A stretch of DNA of 64,000 nucleotides. Source: Parabacteroides sp. PH5-46 (GTDB taxonomy: Bacteria > Bacteroidota > Bacteroidia > Bacteroidales > Tannerellaceae). Made by a program: the position numbers and the translations under genes. Location: positions 62,001-126,000 of the forward strand of contig NZ_JARXXA010000012.1 of NCBI RefSeq assembly GCF_029892785.1, given 5' to 3'. Below, one piece after another: positions 54,274-63,505 of the stretch. Under the pieces are notes generated by a model. It saw nothing but the letters and a program-made list of their open reading frames with translations, did no database searches and was not told where the DNA came from. Each line of letters opens with the position of its first letter. Position 1 is the stretch's first letter.

Positions 54274-57174
54274 ATGAAATACATTTATTCTGCATTTCTA
54301 TGCATGCTGATTGCTCTACCCTTAACTGCGCAACCGGGATATAAAAAACTGAGTAACGGAATTATCGTTACTCTTCCCGGGAGTGGTGCAAACAAAGTGA
54401 AAACCGTTCGTTTGCTGGTTGTAAATGACGAAGTTATCCAGGTTACAGCAACACCGGAGAACCAAGTAGCTGACAAGCAAAGCTTAGTCAGGGTAGCGCC
54501 TTATGAAACAAAGACAAAATGGGATGTGTCGGCATCAGCGGATTCGGCATACCTCACTACTCCTAAGCTGAAAGCATCTATCAGCCTGAAAAACGGAGAG
54601 ATTGCTTTTTATGACAAAGCCGGAAATCTTATCACCAAAGAAAGCAAGGGCGGGAAAAGCTTTACACCCGTTACAATAGAGAATGACAAAGGATATGCCG
54701 TTCGCCAACAGTTTGATTCTCCGGAAGATGAGGCCTTCTACGGATTGGGCCAACATCAGTCGGATGAATACAATTACAAACGGAAAAATGAAGAATTATT
54801 CCAGTATAACACAAAGGTTTCGGTACCTTTTATCGTTTCTTCCCGCAATTATGGCGTTTTGTTTGACAATTATTCTTATTCCCGCTTTGGGGATGAACGC
54901 CCGTATTCCAATATAGATATCTTCAAGCTGTATGACAAATATGGCAAGGAAGGTGGGCTGACAGCCAGCTACTATAAAGAAGGAGGGAAAGAACTCTTCG
55001 TTGAACGGACAGAAAGCCGGATTGATTACGAAACCCTGTTTACCCATCACTGGCTTCCGAAAAGTTTTGATTTTAAAGGAGAAACTTTCGACAAGTTCCC
55101 GGAGGGATTCCGCTTCCGGAATGCTCTTACCATCTGGGAAGGAGAGATTGAGCCGAGCGAATCGGGTAGATACAATTTCAGGCTCTATTACGGAGCTTAT
55201 ACGAAAGTATATCTTGATAATAAACTGGTTGTAGAAGAGAGATGGCGCCCTTCATGGAATCCTAACAATGTGAAATTTACAGCCGAACTTACAGCCGGTA
55301 AGAAAGTGCCCTTACGTATCGAGTGGAAAGAAGGTTCCGGTTCATATATAGGCCTGAAAGTACTGACTCCCAAACCTGCCGAAGAAACAGGCAAATTATC
55401 CTTATGGTCTGAACTCGGAACCGACCTTGACTATTATTTCATACACGGAGACAACCTGGATCAGGTAATAGCAGGCTATCGCTATGTAAGCGGAAAATCG
55501 CCGATTATGCCCAACTGGGCGATGGGATTCTGGCAAAGCCGCGAACGCTATAAGACACAGAGTGAGTTGCTAGGCGCTTTAAGTGAGCTTAGGAAACGTA
55601 AATTCGGAATAGACAATATCGTGCTCGACTGGCAATACTGGGAGGCCGATTCATGGGGTAGCCACGAGTTTGAGAAATCCCGTTTCCCCGACCCTAAAGG
55701 CATGATTGATACCATTCATATGCAACATGCAAAAATAATGATTTCCGTATGGCCGAAGTTCTACAATACGACTGAGCATTACAAGGAATTCGATGCTAAG
55801 GGTTGGATGTTTACACGTGCTGTTCGCGACAGTATTAGAGACTTTGTACCTCCGGGTTATCTTGCTTCGTTCTATGATGCCCACTCGGAAGGAGCCCGTA
55901 AATTGTTCTGGAAACAGATGGACGAGCATCTTTATAAGTTGGGGATAGATGCCTGGTGGATGGATGCTTCCGAGCCTAATATAAAGGACTGTACGCCTCA
56001 TTCATACCAAAAAGCATTGACAGGGCCAACGGCTTTAGGATCGTCTACAAAGTACTATAACACATACGCTTTGGTGAATGCGGAAGCTATCTATAACGGC
56101 CAGAGGGGTAAGAACCCCAACGACCGGGTATTCCTCTTGACACGCTCCGGATTTGCCGGGCTGCAACGCTACTCTACAGCTACATGGAGCGGCGATATAG
56201 GGACACGTTGGGAGGAGATGAAAGCTCAGATCTCTGCCGGGCTCAACTTTGCTATATCCGGCATCCCTTACTGGACAATGGATATCGGAGGCTTCTGTGT
56301 AGAAGGACGTTACAGAAATGCTCAACTCAATTATGATAAGACGGGCGAAGTATCCGAAGACCTGAACGAATGGCGGGAATTGAATGCGCGCTGGTATCAG
56401 TTCGGAACATTTACTCCTCTGTACAGGGCTCATGGACAGTTCCCTTTGCGTGAGATCTACAACATTGCGCCCGAGGATCATCCGGCCTACAAAACCATTT
56501 ATTATTACAACAAGTTGCGCTACTATATGATGCCTTATATCTATTCTTTGGCAGGAAAAACGTACTTCGACGATTATACAATCATGCGTCCTTTGGTAAT
56601 GGATTATCCCTCGGATACGAATGTTCGTGACCTTTCAACGCAATACATGTTCGGGCCTTTTTTAATGGTGGTGCCGGTGTATGAGTACAAGGCAACTACC
56701 AAAAAAGTGTATTTCCCGAAGAGTGCCAACTGGTATGACTTCTACAATGGAAAGCGGTATAATGGCGGGGAAACTAAGGTAGTAGACGCTCCTTACAGCC
56801 GGATGCCATTATATGTGCCTGAAGGCGGAATCCTTCTCTTTGGTCCTGAGATCAACTATGTAGGAGAAAAGAAACCCAGCGAAATCGACGTATATGTATA
56901 TGCCGGAAAAGATGGTTCTTTCTATCTGTATGAAGATGAAGGAACGAACTATAACTACGAGAAAGGCGCCTTTGCTACGATTAACTTTGAATACAAGGAT
57001 GCCGATAAAACGCTGCTTATAAGTGATCGCAAAGGTAGTTTCCCCGGAATGCTGGAAAATCGCACCTTCAACATCGTTTATGTCAGTCCGGATAAGGCTT
57101 CCGGATGGGATGCGAAGAAGCAACCCGACAAAGTTATTCAATATAACGGAAAGAAAGTGAGTATTAAGTTATAA
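54274..57174 (+). CDS. GH31 glycosidase with inserted PA14 domain (alpha-xylosidase-like)
   Basis: 966 residues with a signal peptide (MKYIYSAFLCMLIALPLTAQ). The GH31 barrel has its nucleophile at D564 in WWMDASEPN and the likely acid/base at D641 in WSGDIG. A PA14 domain at about 258-370 (GRYNFRLYYGAYTKVYLDNK) is inserted in the N-terminal region. This layout is known from Bacteroides alpha-xylosidases of xyloglucan utilisation. As the only enzyme of this PUL it suggests an alpha-xylose- or alpha-glucose-decorated glycan. GH31 also includes alpha-glucosidases, so specificity is not proven. Confidence 0.92.
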   Translation: MKYIYSAFLCMLIALPLTAQPGYKKLSNGIIVTLPGSGANKVKTVRLLVVNDEVIQVTATPENQVADKQSLVRVAPYETKTKWDVSASADSAYLTTPKLKASISLKNGEIAFYDKAGNLITKESKGGKSFTPVTIENDKGYAVRQQFDSPEDEAFYGLGQHQSDEYNYKRKNEELFQYNTKVSVPFIVSSRNYGVLFDNYSYSRFGDERPYSNIDIFKLYDKYGKEGGLTASYYKEGGKELFVERTESRIDYETLFTHHWLPKSFDFKGETFDKFPEGFRFRNALTIWEGEIEPSESGRYNFRLYYGAYTKVYLDNKLVVEERWRPSWNPNNVKFTAELTAGKKVPLRIEWKEGSGSYIGLKVLTPKPAEETGKLSLWSELGTDLDYYFIHGDNLDQVIAGYRYVSGKSPIMPNWAMGFWQSRERYKTQSELLGALSELRKRKFGIDNIVLDWQYWEADSWGSHEFEKSRFPDPKGMIDTIHMQHAKIMISVWPKFYNTTEHYKEFDAKGWMFTRAVRDSIRDFVPPGYLASFYDAHSEGARKLFWKQMDEHLYKLGIDAWWMDASEPNIKDCTPHSYQKALTGPTALGSSTKYYNTYALVNAEAIYNGQRGKNPNDRVFLLTRSGFAGLQRYSTATWSGDIGTRWEEMKAQISAGLNFAISGIPYWTMDIGGFCVEGRYRNAQLNYDKTGEVSEDLNEWRELNARWYQFGTFTPLYRAHGQFPLREIYNIAPEDHPAYKTIYYYNKLRYYMMPYIYSLAGKTYFDDYTIMRPLVMDYPSDTNVRDLSTQYMFGPFLMVVPVYEYKATTKKVYFPKSANWYDFYNGKRYNGGETKVVDAPYSRMPLYVPEGGILLFGPEINYVGEKKPSEIDVYVYAGKDGSFYLYEDEGTNYNYEKGAFATINFEYKDADKTLLISDRKGSFPGMLENRTFNIVYVSPDKASGWDAKKQPDKVIQYNGKKVSIKL

Positions 57175-57217
57175 CCGAGACCAATGTAAGTGGATGAATG
57201 CTAGCCACTAGTGATCG

Positions 57218-57244
57218 GCGGGTGTGTTATTATGGCACACCCGC
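57218..57244 (+). terminator. Terminator at the end of the PUL
   Basis: GCGGGTGTG (57218-57226) and CACACCCGC (57236-57244) form a 9-bp stem followed by TTTGTTT. Confidence 0.8.
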
Positions 57245-57436
57245 TTTGTTTATATATACCCCCTGTGTCCCTCTGGTGAAGGAGAGATGCTATTTTGATG
57301 TTAAAATTCCTTATATCGTTGCATCATTTCAGAAAATGGCGTTTTTTGCTAACTTCTCTTTTCTTGAAAAGTGTCGTAAAAATAGAAAATGAAACAAATT
57401 TTAATAAAAACCCAGTCGATTTTAATAGATATTTGG

Positions 57437-57546
57437 TTAAATCACCTCTTTTTCCCCAAATCATCCAAGTGATTTTACTGAATGATCCAAGTGATTTGGT
57501 AAAGTGATCTAAATGATTTACTGAAATCACTTGGATCATTTTGTTG
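57437..57546. repeat. 22-nt tandem repeats in the PUL/M16 gap
   Basis: Four 22-nt units start at 57459, 57481, 57503 and 57525, with a weaker one before them at 57437. The first three read like AATCATCCAAGTGATTT; the fourth carries the core inverted (AATCACTTGGATCATTTT). The core ATCATCCAAGTGAT is itself an imperfect palindrome. The rest of the 57245-57850 gap has no recognisable gene. A degenerate TGTTCCGTTCTGTGTTC near 57713 resembles the dispersed repeat after cysS. Confidence 0.75.
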
Positions 57547-57854
57547 TATATTTCTGCCAAGTCGAAACATTGTGGCCGAAATGTATAATTTGAAAGGTTT
57601 ATTAACCAAAAACACGGGTAAAATGACTATCGTTTCTGAAATAGCAAAAAGAAGGATATTGAACGAAGAATGTAGAATGATGAATAAAGAATATTAAAAA
57701 ATGCGTGCTGTGTGTTCCGTTCTGTGTTCTATGGCTTTCAAAACGATATTCCTTAAGTGTCAAATTCAGCCGATTTTTTCGACTGTTCCTTATCTTGCTC
57801 CGGAATATCGCCTGATATGGAGCTTTGAATTAACAATTTGTCAAAGCTGTTATT

Positions 57855-57884
57855 TTGTCACTCTACCATATTTTATTAGTTTTG
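57855..57884 (+). promoter_or_regulatory. Promoter of the M16 protease gene
   Basis: TTG at 57855-57857 (within TTTTG), a 19-nt spacer and TAGTTTTG at 57877-57884: a full Bacteroidetes -33/-7 match, 32 nt before the ATG. Confidence 0.65.
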
Positions 57885-57915
57885 CATTCTATAACATATT
57901 TTTAACTATAACATT

Positions 57916-60729
57916 ATGAAGACAAGAAGATTTTTATTTGTGCCGTTGCTCTTGTGTTTTGTAGGCTTGATGCAGCTGGTAGCACAACAAACTCCTCCTC
58001 CTCTGCCTATCGACCCTAACATACGATACGGCAAACTGGAGAATGGTTTGACTTACTACATACGCCATAACGAGTTGCCGAAAGAACGGGCCGATTTCTA
58101 TATTGCTCAGAATGTGGGTTCTGTGTTGGAAGAAGAGAATCAGCGAGGGCTGGCGCACTTCCTGGAACACATGGCTTTTCATGGAAGTAAGAACTTCCCG
58201 GGCGATGGTATCATGGACTATACGGAAAGTATCGGTATGCGTATGGGTGAGAACCTGAATGCGGAAACCGGCTTTGACAGAACCGTTTATATGATGATGA
58301 ATGTTCCTGTTATGCGTCAGGAAGTGGTTGATTCCTGCCTTTTGATCCTGCATGACTGGTCGAGCTTCATCACCTTGAGCGATTCACTGATCGAGAAGGA
58401 GCGGGGCGTAATCCGTGAAGAATGGCGTACCGGACAGGATGCGCAAATGCGTCTGTGGGAGCAGCAACTGCCTAAGATGTATCCCGGTAGCCGCTATGCC
58501 AACCGCTTACCGATAGGAACGATTGATGTAATCAACAACTTTAAGCCCGAAGAGCTACAGGCGTATTACGAGAAATGGTATCGCCCCGACTTACAGGCTG
58601 TTATCATCGTAGGTGATATTGATGTAGACAAGGTAGAAGCCTCTATAAAGAAGATGTTTGCCGATATTCCGGCTCCGGTTAATCCTGCCGAACGTGAGAT
58701 TTTCTCCGTTCCGGACAATGACGATCCGCTGGTATCCATTGCTACAGACAAGGAAGCGGCTAATACCATCCTGTATATGTTTTACAAGCACGACAAGTTG
58801 CCGATGGAATTGCGCTCTACAGCTGCCGGATTGATTACCGACTATATGCAGAGCGTAACAGCTACCATGATGAACGAACGCCTGGGTGAATTGGTATTGA
58901 AAGCCGATCCTCCTTATGTATACGGAATGGCAAGCGATGGCGACTACTTCATTTCCAACACGAAAGCTGCCTGGATGATGGCTGCCGTAGCAAAAGACGG
59001 CGAGATAGAGCGTGCCGTAGAGGCACTGGCCACTGAAACGGAACGGGCCCGTCAATTCGGCTTTACGGCTTCGGAATACGAACGGGCACGTATCAATGTA
59101 TTGAAAGAATATGAATCAGCTTATAACGAACATGAGAATCAGCGGAATAACATGTATGTTACCGAGTACGTATCTCACTTTACGGAAGGGGGCTACATCC
59201 CCGGTATTGAAACTGAATATATGATGCTCAGCCAGATTGCTCCGGCACTGACGGTAGAACAGGTAAACCAGTATATGCAGCAGATTATCAGTGAGAAAAA
59301 TCTGGTGATCTCCCTTACAGGACCGGATAAAGAGGATGCCAAATATCCTACCGAAGCGGAACTGTTGACTGTTTACAAAGCGGCCCTGCAGAGCCCGATA
59401 GAAGCCTATCAGGAAACCTTGTCAGACGAGCCGCTGATCCCGAATCTGCCTGCTCCGGGTAAGATCACAGATGTGAAAGAAAACCCACTGTTCAAGGCTA
59501 CAGTCCTGACACTGAGCAATGGAGCGAAGGTGGTATTGAAACATACCGAGTTTAAGAAAGATGAAATCCTGATGAGTGCCAATAGCGTCGGGGGATCTTC
59601 TTTGTTCGGAAATGAAGAAAGTGCCAACATACGGATGCTGAACAGTCTCAGCTCCTTAGGAGGGCTTGGTAACTTCTCGGTGGTAGATCTGAGCAAGGTG
59701 TTGGCCGGCAAAAAGGTAACTTGCCAGGCAGCCATAAACCAGGATAGCGAAAGCCTTAGCGGATCGTCTACTCCTGCCGATATCAAAACGTTGTTTGAAC
59801 TGATTTACCTGAATTTTACAGCTCCCCGCATGGATGAAGAAGCCTATTCTTCTTACATCAACAGGTTGACAGCTCAGCTGCAAAACCTGGAGTTGAACCC
59901 GATGGTAGCTTTCAGTGATACGATTACAACAGCTATGTATTATGACAACCCACGTACGGCACGTATCAAACAGGCTGATCTTGGGGACTTAAGTTACCCT
60001 CGTATCATGGAGATGTATAAAGAACGCTTTGCAGATGCTTCGGACTTTGTATTCACCTTTGTAGGCAATCTGGATATGGAAGCGATCCGTCCGTTGATCG
60101 AACAATACCTGGCAAGCCTTCCATCTCTGAAACGTACTGAAAAGCCCAACGAATCCAATATACCTGCCCTGCGTACAGGCGCTTACAACAATATCTTCAA
60201 CCGCGAACTGGAAGTTCCCAAATCATCTGTCATGAACCTGTTTACAGGAACAATGGAATACAGCTTGGAAAATGCCATTATGATGACGATGTTGAAGCAA
60301 GTACTCGACATTGTTTATATGGAGAAAGTACGTCAGGATGAAGGAGGTTCGTATGGCGTTCAGTCGTATGGAATGATCAGCGATTTCCCCAAAGGGCAGA
60401 CGGTTTTCCAAACCTATTTCGACACGGATCCCGAGAAACGCGAACGCATGAATCAGATCGTACATGCAGAGCTGAAGAGTGTCGCCACATCAGGCCCCCG
60501 TCCGGAAGATTTCACAAAAACAAAGGATAACATCCGCAAGCGCCACGATGAGCAGTTGCAGGAAAACAGCTACTGGCTAAGCTCTCTGAACAACTATTTC
60601 TACAAGAGCTTCGACAGCTACAGCAAGTACCTCGAAACCCTGGAGGGCATCACTCCCGCCAAACTGCAAGCCTTCACCAAAGCCTTGCTGGATCAAGGAA
60701 ACACCATCGAAGTAGTGATGGAACCATAA
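57916..60729 (+). CDS. M16-family zinc metalloprotease
   Basis: 937 residues with a signal peptide (MKTRRFLFVPLLLCFVGLMQ). The inverted zinc motif HFLEH is at residues 81-85 (H81, E84, H85), with the third ligand in the downstream segment SLIEKERGVIREEW. The N-terminal active half and the C-terminal inactive half (restarting near residue 530, TLSNGAKVVLKHTEF) form the usual clam shell in one chain. Predicted periplasmic peptide degradation. It has its own promoter and ends at a bidirectional hairpin. Confidence 0.92.
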   Translation: MKTRRFLFVPLLLCFVGLMQLVAQQTPPPLPIDPNIRYGKLENGLTYYIRHNELPKERADFYIAQNVGSVLEEENQRGLAHFLEHMAFHGSKNFPGDGIMDYTESIGMRMGENLNAETGFDRTVYMMMNVPVMRQEVVDSCLLILHDWSSFITLSDSLIEKERGVIREEWRTGQDAQMRLWEQQLPKMYPGSRYANRLPIGTIDVINNFKPEELQAYYEKWYRPDLQAVIIVGDIDVDKVEASIKKMFADIPAPVNPAEREIFSVPDNDDPLVSIATDKEAANTILYMFYKHDKLPMELRSTAAGLITDYMQSVTATMMNERLGELVLKADPPYVYGMASDGDYFISNTKAAWMMAAVAKDGEIERAVEALATETERARQFGFTASEYERARINVLKEYESAYNEHENQRNNMYVTEYVSHFTEGGYIPGIETEYMMLSQIAPALTVEQVNQYMQQIISEKNLVISLTGPDKEDAKYPTEAELLTVYKAALQSPIEAYQETLSDEPLIPNLPAPGKITDVKENPLFKATVLTLSNGAKVVLKHTEFKKDEILMSANSVGGSSLFGNEESANIRMLNSLSSLGGLGNFSVVDLSKVLAGKKVTCQAAINQDSESLSGSSTPADIKTLFELIYLNFTAPRMDEEAYSSYINRLTAQLQNLELNPMVAFSDTITTAMYYDNPRTARIKQADLGDLSYPRIMEMYKERFADASDFVFTFVGNLDMEAIRPLIEQYLASLPSLKRTEKPNESNIPALRTGAYNNIFNRELEVPKSSVMNLFTGTMEYSLENAIMMTMLKQVLDIVYMEKVRQDEGGSYGVQSYGMISDFPKGQTVFQTYFDTDPEKRERMNQIVHAELKSVATSGPRPEDFTKTKDNIRKRHDEQLQENSYWLSSLNNYFYKSFDSYSKYLETLEGITPAKLQAFTKALLDQGNTIEVVMEP

Positions 60730-60736
60730 GTTTTTT

Positions 60737-60807
60737 AGGCACGGATTACGCGGATTACACGATTTTTAATACATCGTAAAACTGTGAAATCTGCGTAATC
60801 CGTGCCT
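60737..60807. terminator. Hairpin between M16 and symporter genes
   Basis: AGGCACGGATTACGC (60737-60751) and GCGTAATCCGTGCCT (60793-60807) are perfect 15-nt arms. GGATTAC is repeated inside (GGATTACGCGGATTAC). It sits between two convergent genes and probably ends both. The CGGATTACGCGGATTAC word looks like a dispersed palindromic repeat used as a terminator. Confidence 0.75.
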
Positions 60808-60814
60808 GATTTTA

Positions 60815-61987
60815 TCATGAAAGCTGCTTTCCGGCAATCTTATCTACTACAACTGCTATTGCGCCATCGCCTGTTACGTTACAGGCCGTACCAAAGCTAT
60901 CCATGGCGATATAAAGGGCAATCATCAGGGCCTGAAGAGTTTCGTTAAAGCCAAGCATACTTTGCAACAAGCCCAAGGCTGCCATAATCGCTCCTCCGGG
61001 AACACCAGGAGCTGCTACCATCGCAATCCCCAGCATCATAATAAAACCGCTGAACATACCTATCGACACAGGCTCTCCCGCCATATACATAATAGCCATG
61101 GCACAGGCTACAATCTTCATCGTACTTCCTGCCAGGTGAATGGTGGCGCATAACGGTATAACAAAGACAGCGATATTCTCGCGTACGCCATTCTTAAGTG
61201 CTTGCTTTAATGTAACGGGAATCGTGGCTGCCGAAGACTGCGTGCCCAAAGCTGTAGCATAGGCCGGAAGCATATTTTTTAGCAAACGAAATGGATTCTT
61301 TTTGCTTACAATCCCGGCAATCGTAAACTGCAAGACCAACAAGGCGACGTGCAGGACAAAGATAACAACTATGACCTTCAGGAACATACCGATAATCCCT
61401 GCCACATGTCCGCTTACCGCCATATTCAGGAAAATACCGAAAATATGCAATGGCAGTAAGGGAATGATAACCACTTCTATCAGCTTGATGACAATATCCC
61501 TGAAATCAACAAAGAAGTCGCGCAGAGTCGTTCCGGCTATATTGGAGATCCCCAGTCCGAGGACAAACGATAGCAAAAGAGCTGTCATAATGTCCATCAG
61601 CGGAGGCATTTCTACTTTAAAATAGGTAGTTAGCATAAAGTCTTCGGGATTGTCAACAGCCGTAAACTCAGGGTCTACCGGCAGTATGCCCGGGAAGATA
61701 AGCGAACTGCTCAGAAAGGTAAAAAAGCCTGAGAACAAGGTAGAGCCATAGGCTATCAAAGCCGTAATGGCAAGTAGTTTTCCCGCACCCTTTCCCAGTT
61801 CGCCAATAGCAGGAGCCACCAGTCCCAGGATGATCAGCGGAATAGAAAAAGAAAGGAAATTCCCGAACAAAGAGTTGAACGTAACAAAAATACGGGCGAT
61901 TGGCGTTGGCAGAAACTGCCCGAATAAGATACCTGCAGCAATGGCAATGACTACCTTACCCAGTAGTGAGATCTTTATTCTTTTCAT
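60815..61987 (-). CDS. Dicarboxylate/amino acid:cation symporter
   Basis: 390 residues, all membrane-spanning, of the DAACS family. Recognisable blocks are SIPLIILGLVAPAIGELG near the start, the hairpin serine motif in ALGTQSSAATIPVTL, and the C-terminal AMDSFGTACNVTGDGAIAVV with its conserved Asp and Asn. It imports glutamate, aspartate, serine or C4-dicarboxylates with sodium or protons; the substrate is not clear. Its start overlaps the end of nhaC by 32 bases, so both are one operon of sodium-linked transporters. Confidence 0.9.
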   Translation of the reverse strand: MKRIKISLLGKVVIAIAAGILFGQFLPTPIARIFVTFNSLFGNFLSFSIPLIILGLVAPAIGELGKGAGKLLAITALIAYGSTLFSGFFTFLSSSLIFPGILPVDPEFTAVDNPEDFMLTTYFKVEMPPLMDIMTALLLSFVLGLGISNIAGTTLRDFFVDFRDIVIKLIEVVIIPLLPLHIFGIFLNMAVSGHVAGIIGMFLKVIVVIFVLHVALLVLQFTIAGIVSKKNPFRLLKNMLPAYATALGTQSSAATIPVTLKQALKNGVRENIAVFVIPLCATIHLAGSTMKIVACAMAIMYMAGEPVSIGMFSGFIMMLGIAMVAAPGVPGGAIMAALGLLQSMLGFNETLQALMIALYIAMDSFGTACNVTGDGAIAVVVDKIAGKQLS

Positions 61988-63422
61988 TTGTGTGGTATAT
62001 TTTATAGCCTAAAGCGGCAATGATTATACTCATCAAGGGGCTGATCAGGTTAAAAAAGCAATAAGGCAGATAAGCAAAGGTAGAAACGCCCAAGACGGTA
62101 GACTGTGTCATCCCGCAGGAGTTCCAGGGCACCAATACGGATGTAACGGTAACAGCGTCTTCTGTTGTACGGCTCAGCAAACGGCTTTCGTATCCTTTGT
62201 TCTTATATACGTCTCTGAACATATCACCGGTCAGGATAATAGAGATATATTGGTCGCCGGTTGTCATATTCAGGAACAATCCGGAGACAACCGTAGAAGC
62301 TACCATTCCTACCCTGCGCTTCATAAAACGAAGGAATACAGACGTAATACTGCCGATCATACCACTTGCAGCCATCGCCCCTCCAAAGCTCGTTGCACAG
62401 ATAATCAGCCAGATCGTATTCAGCATACCGGCCATCCCATTGGTTGAAACCAACTCATCCAGGGCTTCGCTTCCGGTGGCTATCTGCGTGCTGCCATAAA
62501 AGGTAATCAGCAGTCCTTTAAACTTTGCCGTCATACCCGACACATCTGCTCCGGCTATCTTGTCTAAAATGTCAGGTTGAAAAAGAAGGGCAAATACCCC
62601 GGCCAAAGCGGCTGAAAGAGACAAGGTAATAACCGAAGGCAACCTTTTAGCGATCAATACACCTGTTACAACAGGAACGATCAGCAACCATAGGGAGATA
62701 TTGAAGGTTGCTTTCAGTGAAACCATATACTCGGCAATCTGCCCGGTAGAAGCCGTTTCGTATGAAAATCCGGCTATTGTAAAGATTAATAAAGCGATCA
62801 GAATAGAAGGAACCGTAGTATAGAGCATATAGCGTATATGCGTAAACAGAGGCGTTTCAGTTACAGTAGAGGCCAGAACGGTTGTATCCGATAAAGGAGA
62901 GATTTTATCTCCGAAATAAGCGCCTGAGATAATCGCCCCGGCAGTCCAGGCCTCCGAAAATCCTTGTGCCTGCCCGATTCCCAGCAAAGCAATCCCGATG
63001 GTCGCGATTGTTGTCCACGAACTACCGGTCATCACCGATACAATGGCACAGATAATACAGGTAGAAGCCAGGAAAAAGCTGGGATGGATAATCTGTATCC
63101 CATAGTATATCAGGGTAGGGACAATACCGCTTATCATCCAGCTTCCGGACAGTGCACCAATGATCAAAAGGATAAAGAGAGCGATTCCTACACCGGATAT
63201 GTTATTGACAATAGCAAGCTCGATTGTCTTCCACTTTACCTTGTAGAAGGCGATAGCGATCAGGCTGCAAAGGCCGGTAGCAGTCAGCAACACAATCTGG
63301 CTTGCTCCACTCAGCACATCTGTCTCAAAAATCTTTATGGTAGCAAAAAGGAGAGATACTAAGACCAATATTGGTATTAACGATACGAGGGGATGTGGTA
63401 TTTTTGGCTTATGATCACTCAT
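61956..63422 (-). CDS. nhaC: NhaC-type sodium/proton antiporter
   Basis: 488 residues with about twelve membrane helices. NhaC motifs include GSWMISGIVPTLIYYG, MTGSSWTTIATIGIALLGIG and ISGAYFGDKISPLSDTT. It exchanges sodium for protons, or a related pair such as malate/lactate as in MleN. It overlaps the downstream symporter gene by 32 bases, which suggests the antiporter and a sodium-driven uptake system are made together. Confidence 0.92.
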   Translation of the reverse strand: MSDHKPKIPHPLVSLIPILVLVSLLFATIKIFETDVLSGASQIVLLTATGLCSLIAIAFYKVKWKTIELAIVNNISGVGIALFILLIIGALSGSWMISGIVPTLIYYGIQIIHPSFFLASTCIICAIVSVMTGSSWTTIATIGIALLGIGQAQGFSEAWTAGAIISGAYFGDKISPLSDTTVLASTVTETPLFTHIRYMLYTTVPSILIALLIFTIAGFSYETASTGQIAEYMVSLKATFNISLWLLIVPVVTGVLIAKRLPSVITLSLSAALAGVFALLFQPDILDKIAGADVSGMTAKFKGLLITFYGSTQIATGSEALDELVSTNGMAGMLNTIWLIICATSFGGAMAASGMIGSITSVFLRFMKRRVGMVASTVVSGLFLNMTTGDQYISIILTGDMFRDVYKNKGYESRLLSRTTEDAVTVTSVLVPWNSCGMTQSTVLGVSTFAYLPYCFFNLISPLMSIIIAALGYKIYHTNEKNKDLTTG

Positions 63423-63449
63423 TTATAATGTAGATTGCTTTAAAAAACA

Positions 63450-63457
63450 CAAAGATA
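63450..63457 (-). promoter_or_regulatory. Promoter -7 box for nhaC
   Basis: Minus strand reads TATCTTTG, 27 nt before the nhaC ATG. A divergent -7 box lies 12 nt away on the plus strand. Confidence 0.5.
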
Positions 63458-63469
63458 AAGAAAAAGGCG

Positions 63470-63477
63470 TATTTTTG
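63470..63477 (+). promoter_or_regulatory. Promoter -7 box for the TPR gene
   Basis: TATTTTTG matches TAnnTTTG, 28 nt before the ATG at 63506. Confidence 0.5.
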
Positions 63478-63505
63478 CCTTATACATAAAAAACGATCAC
63501 GACTC

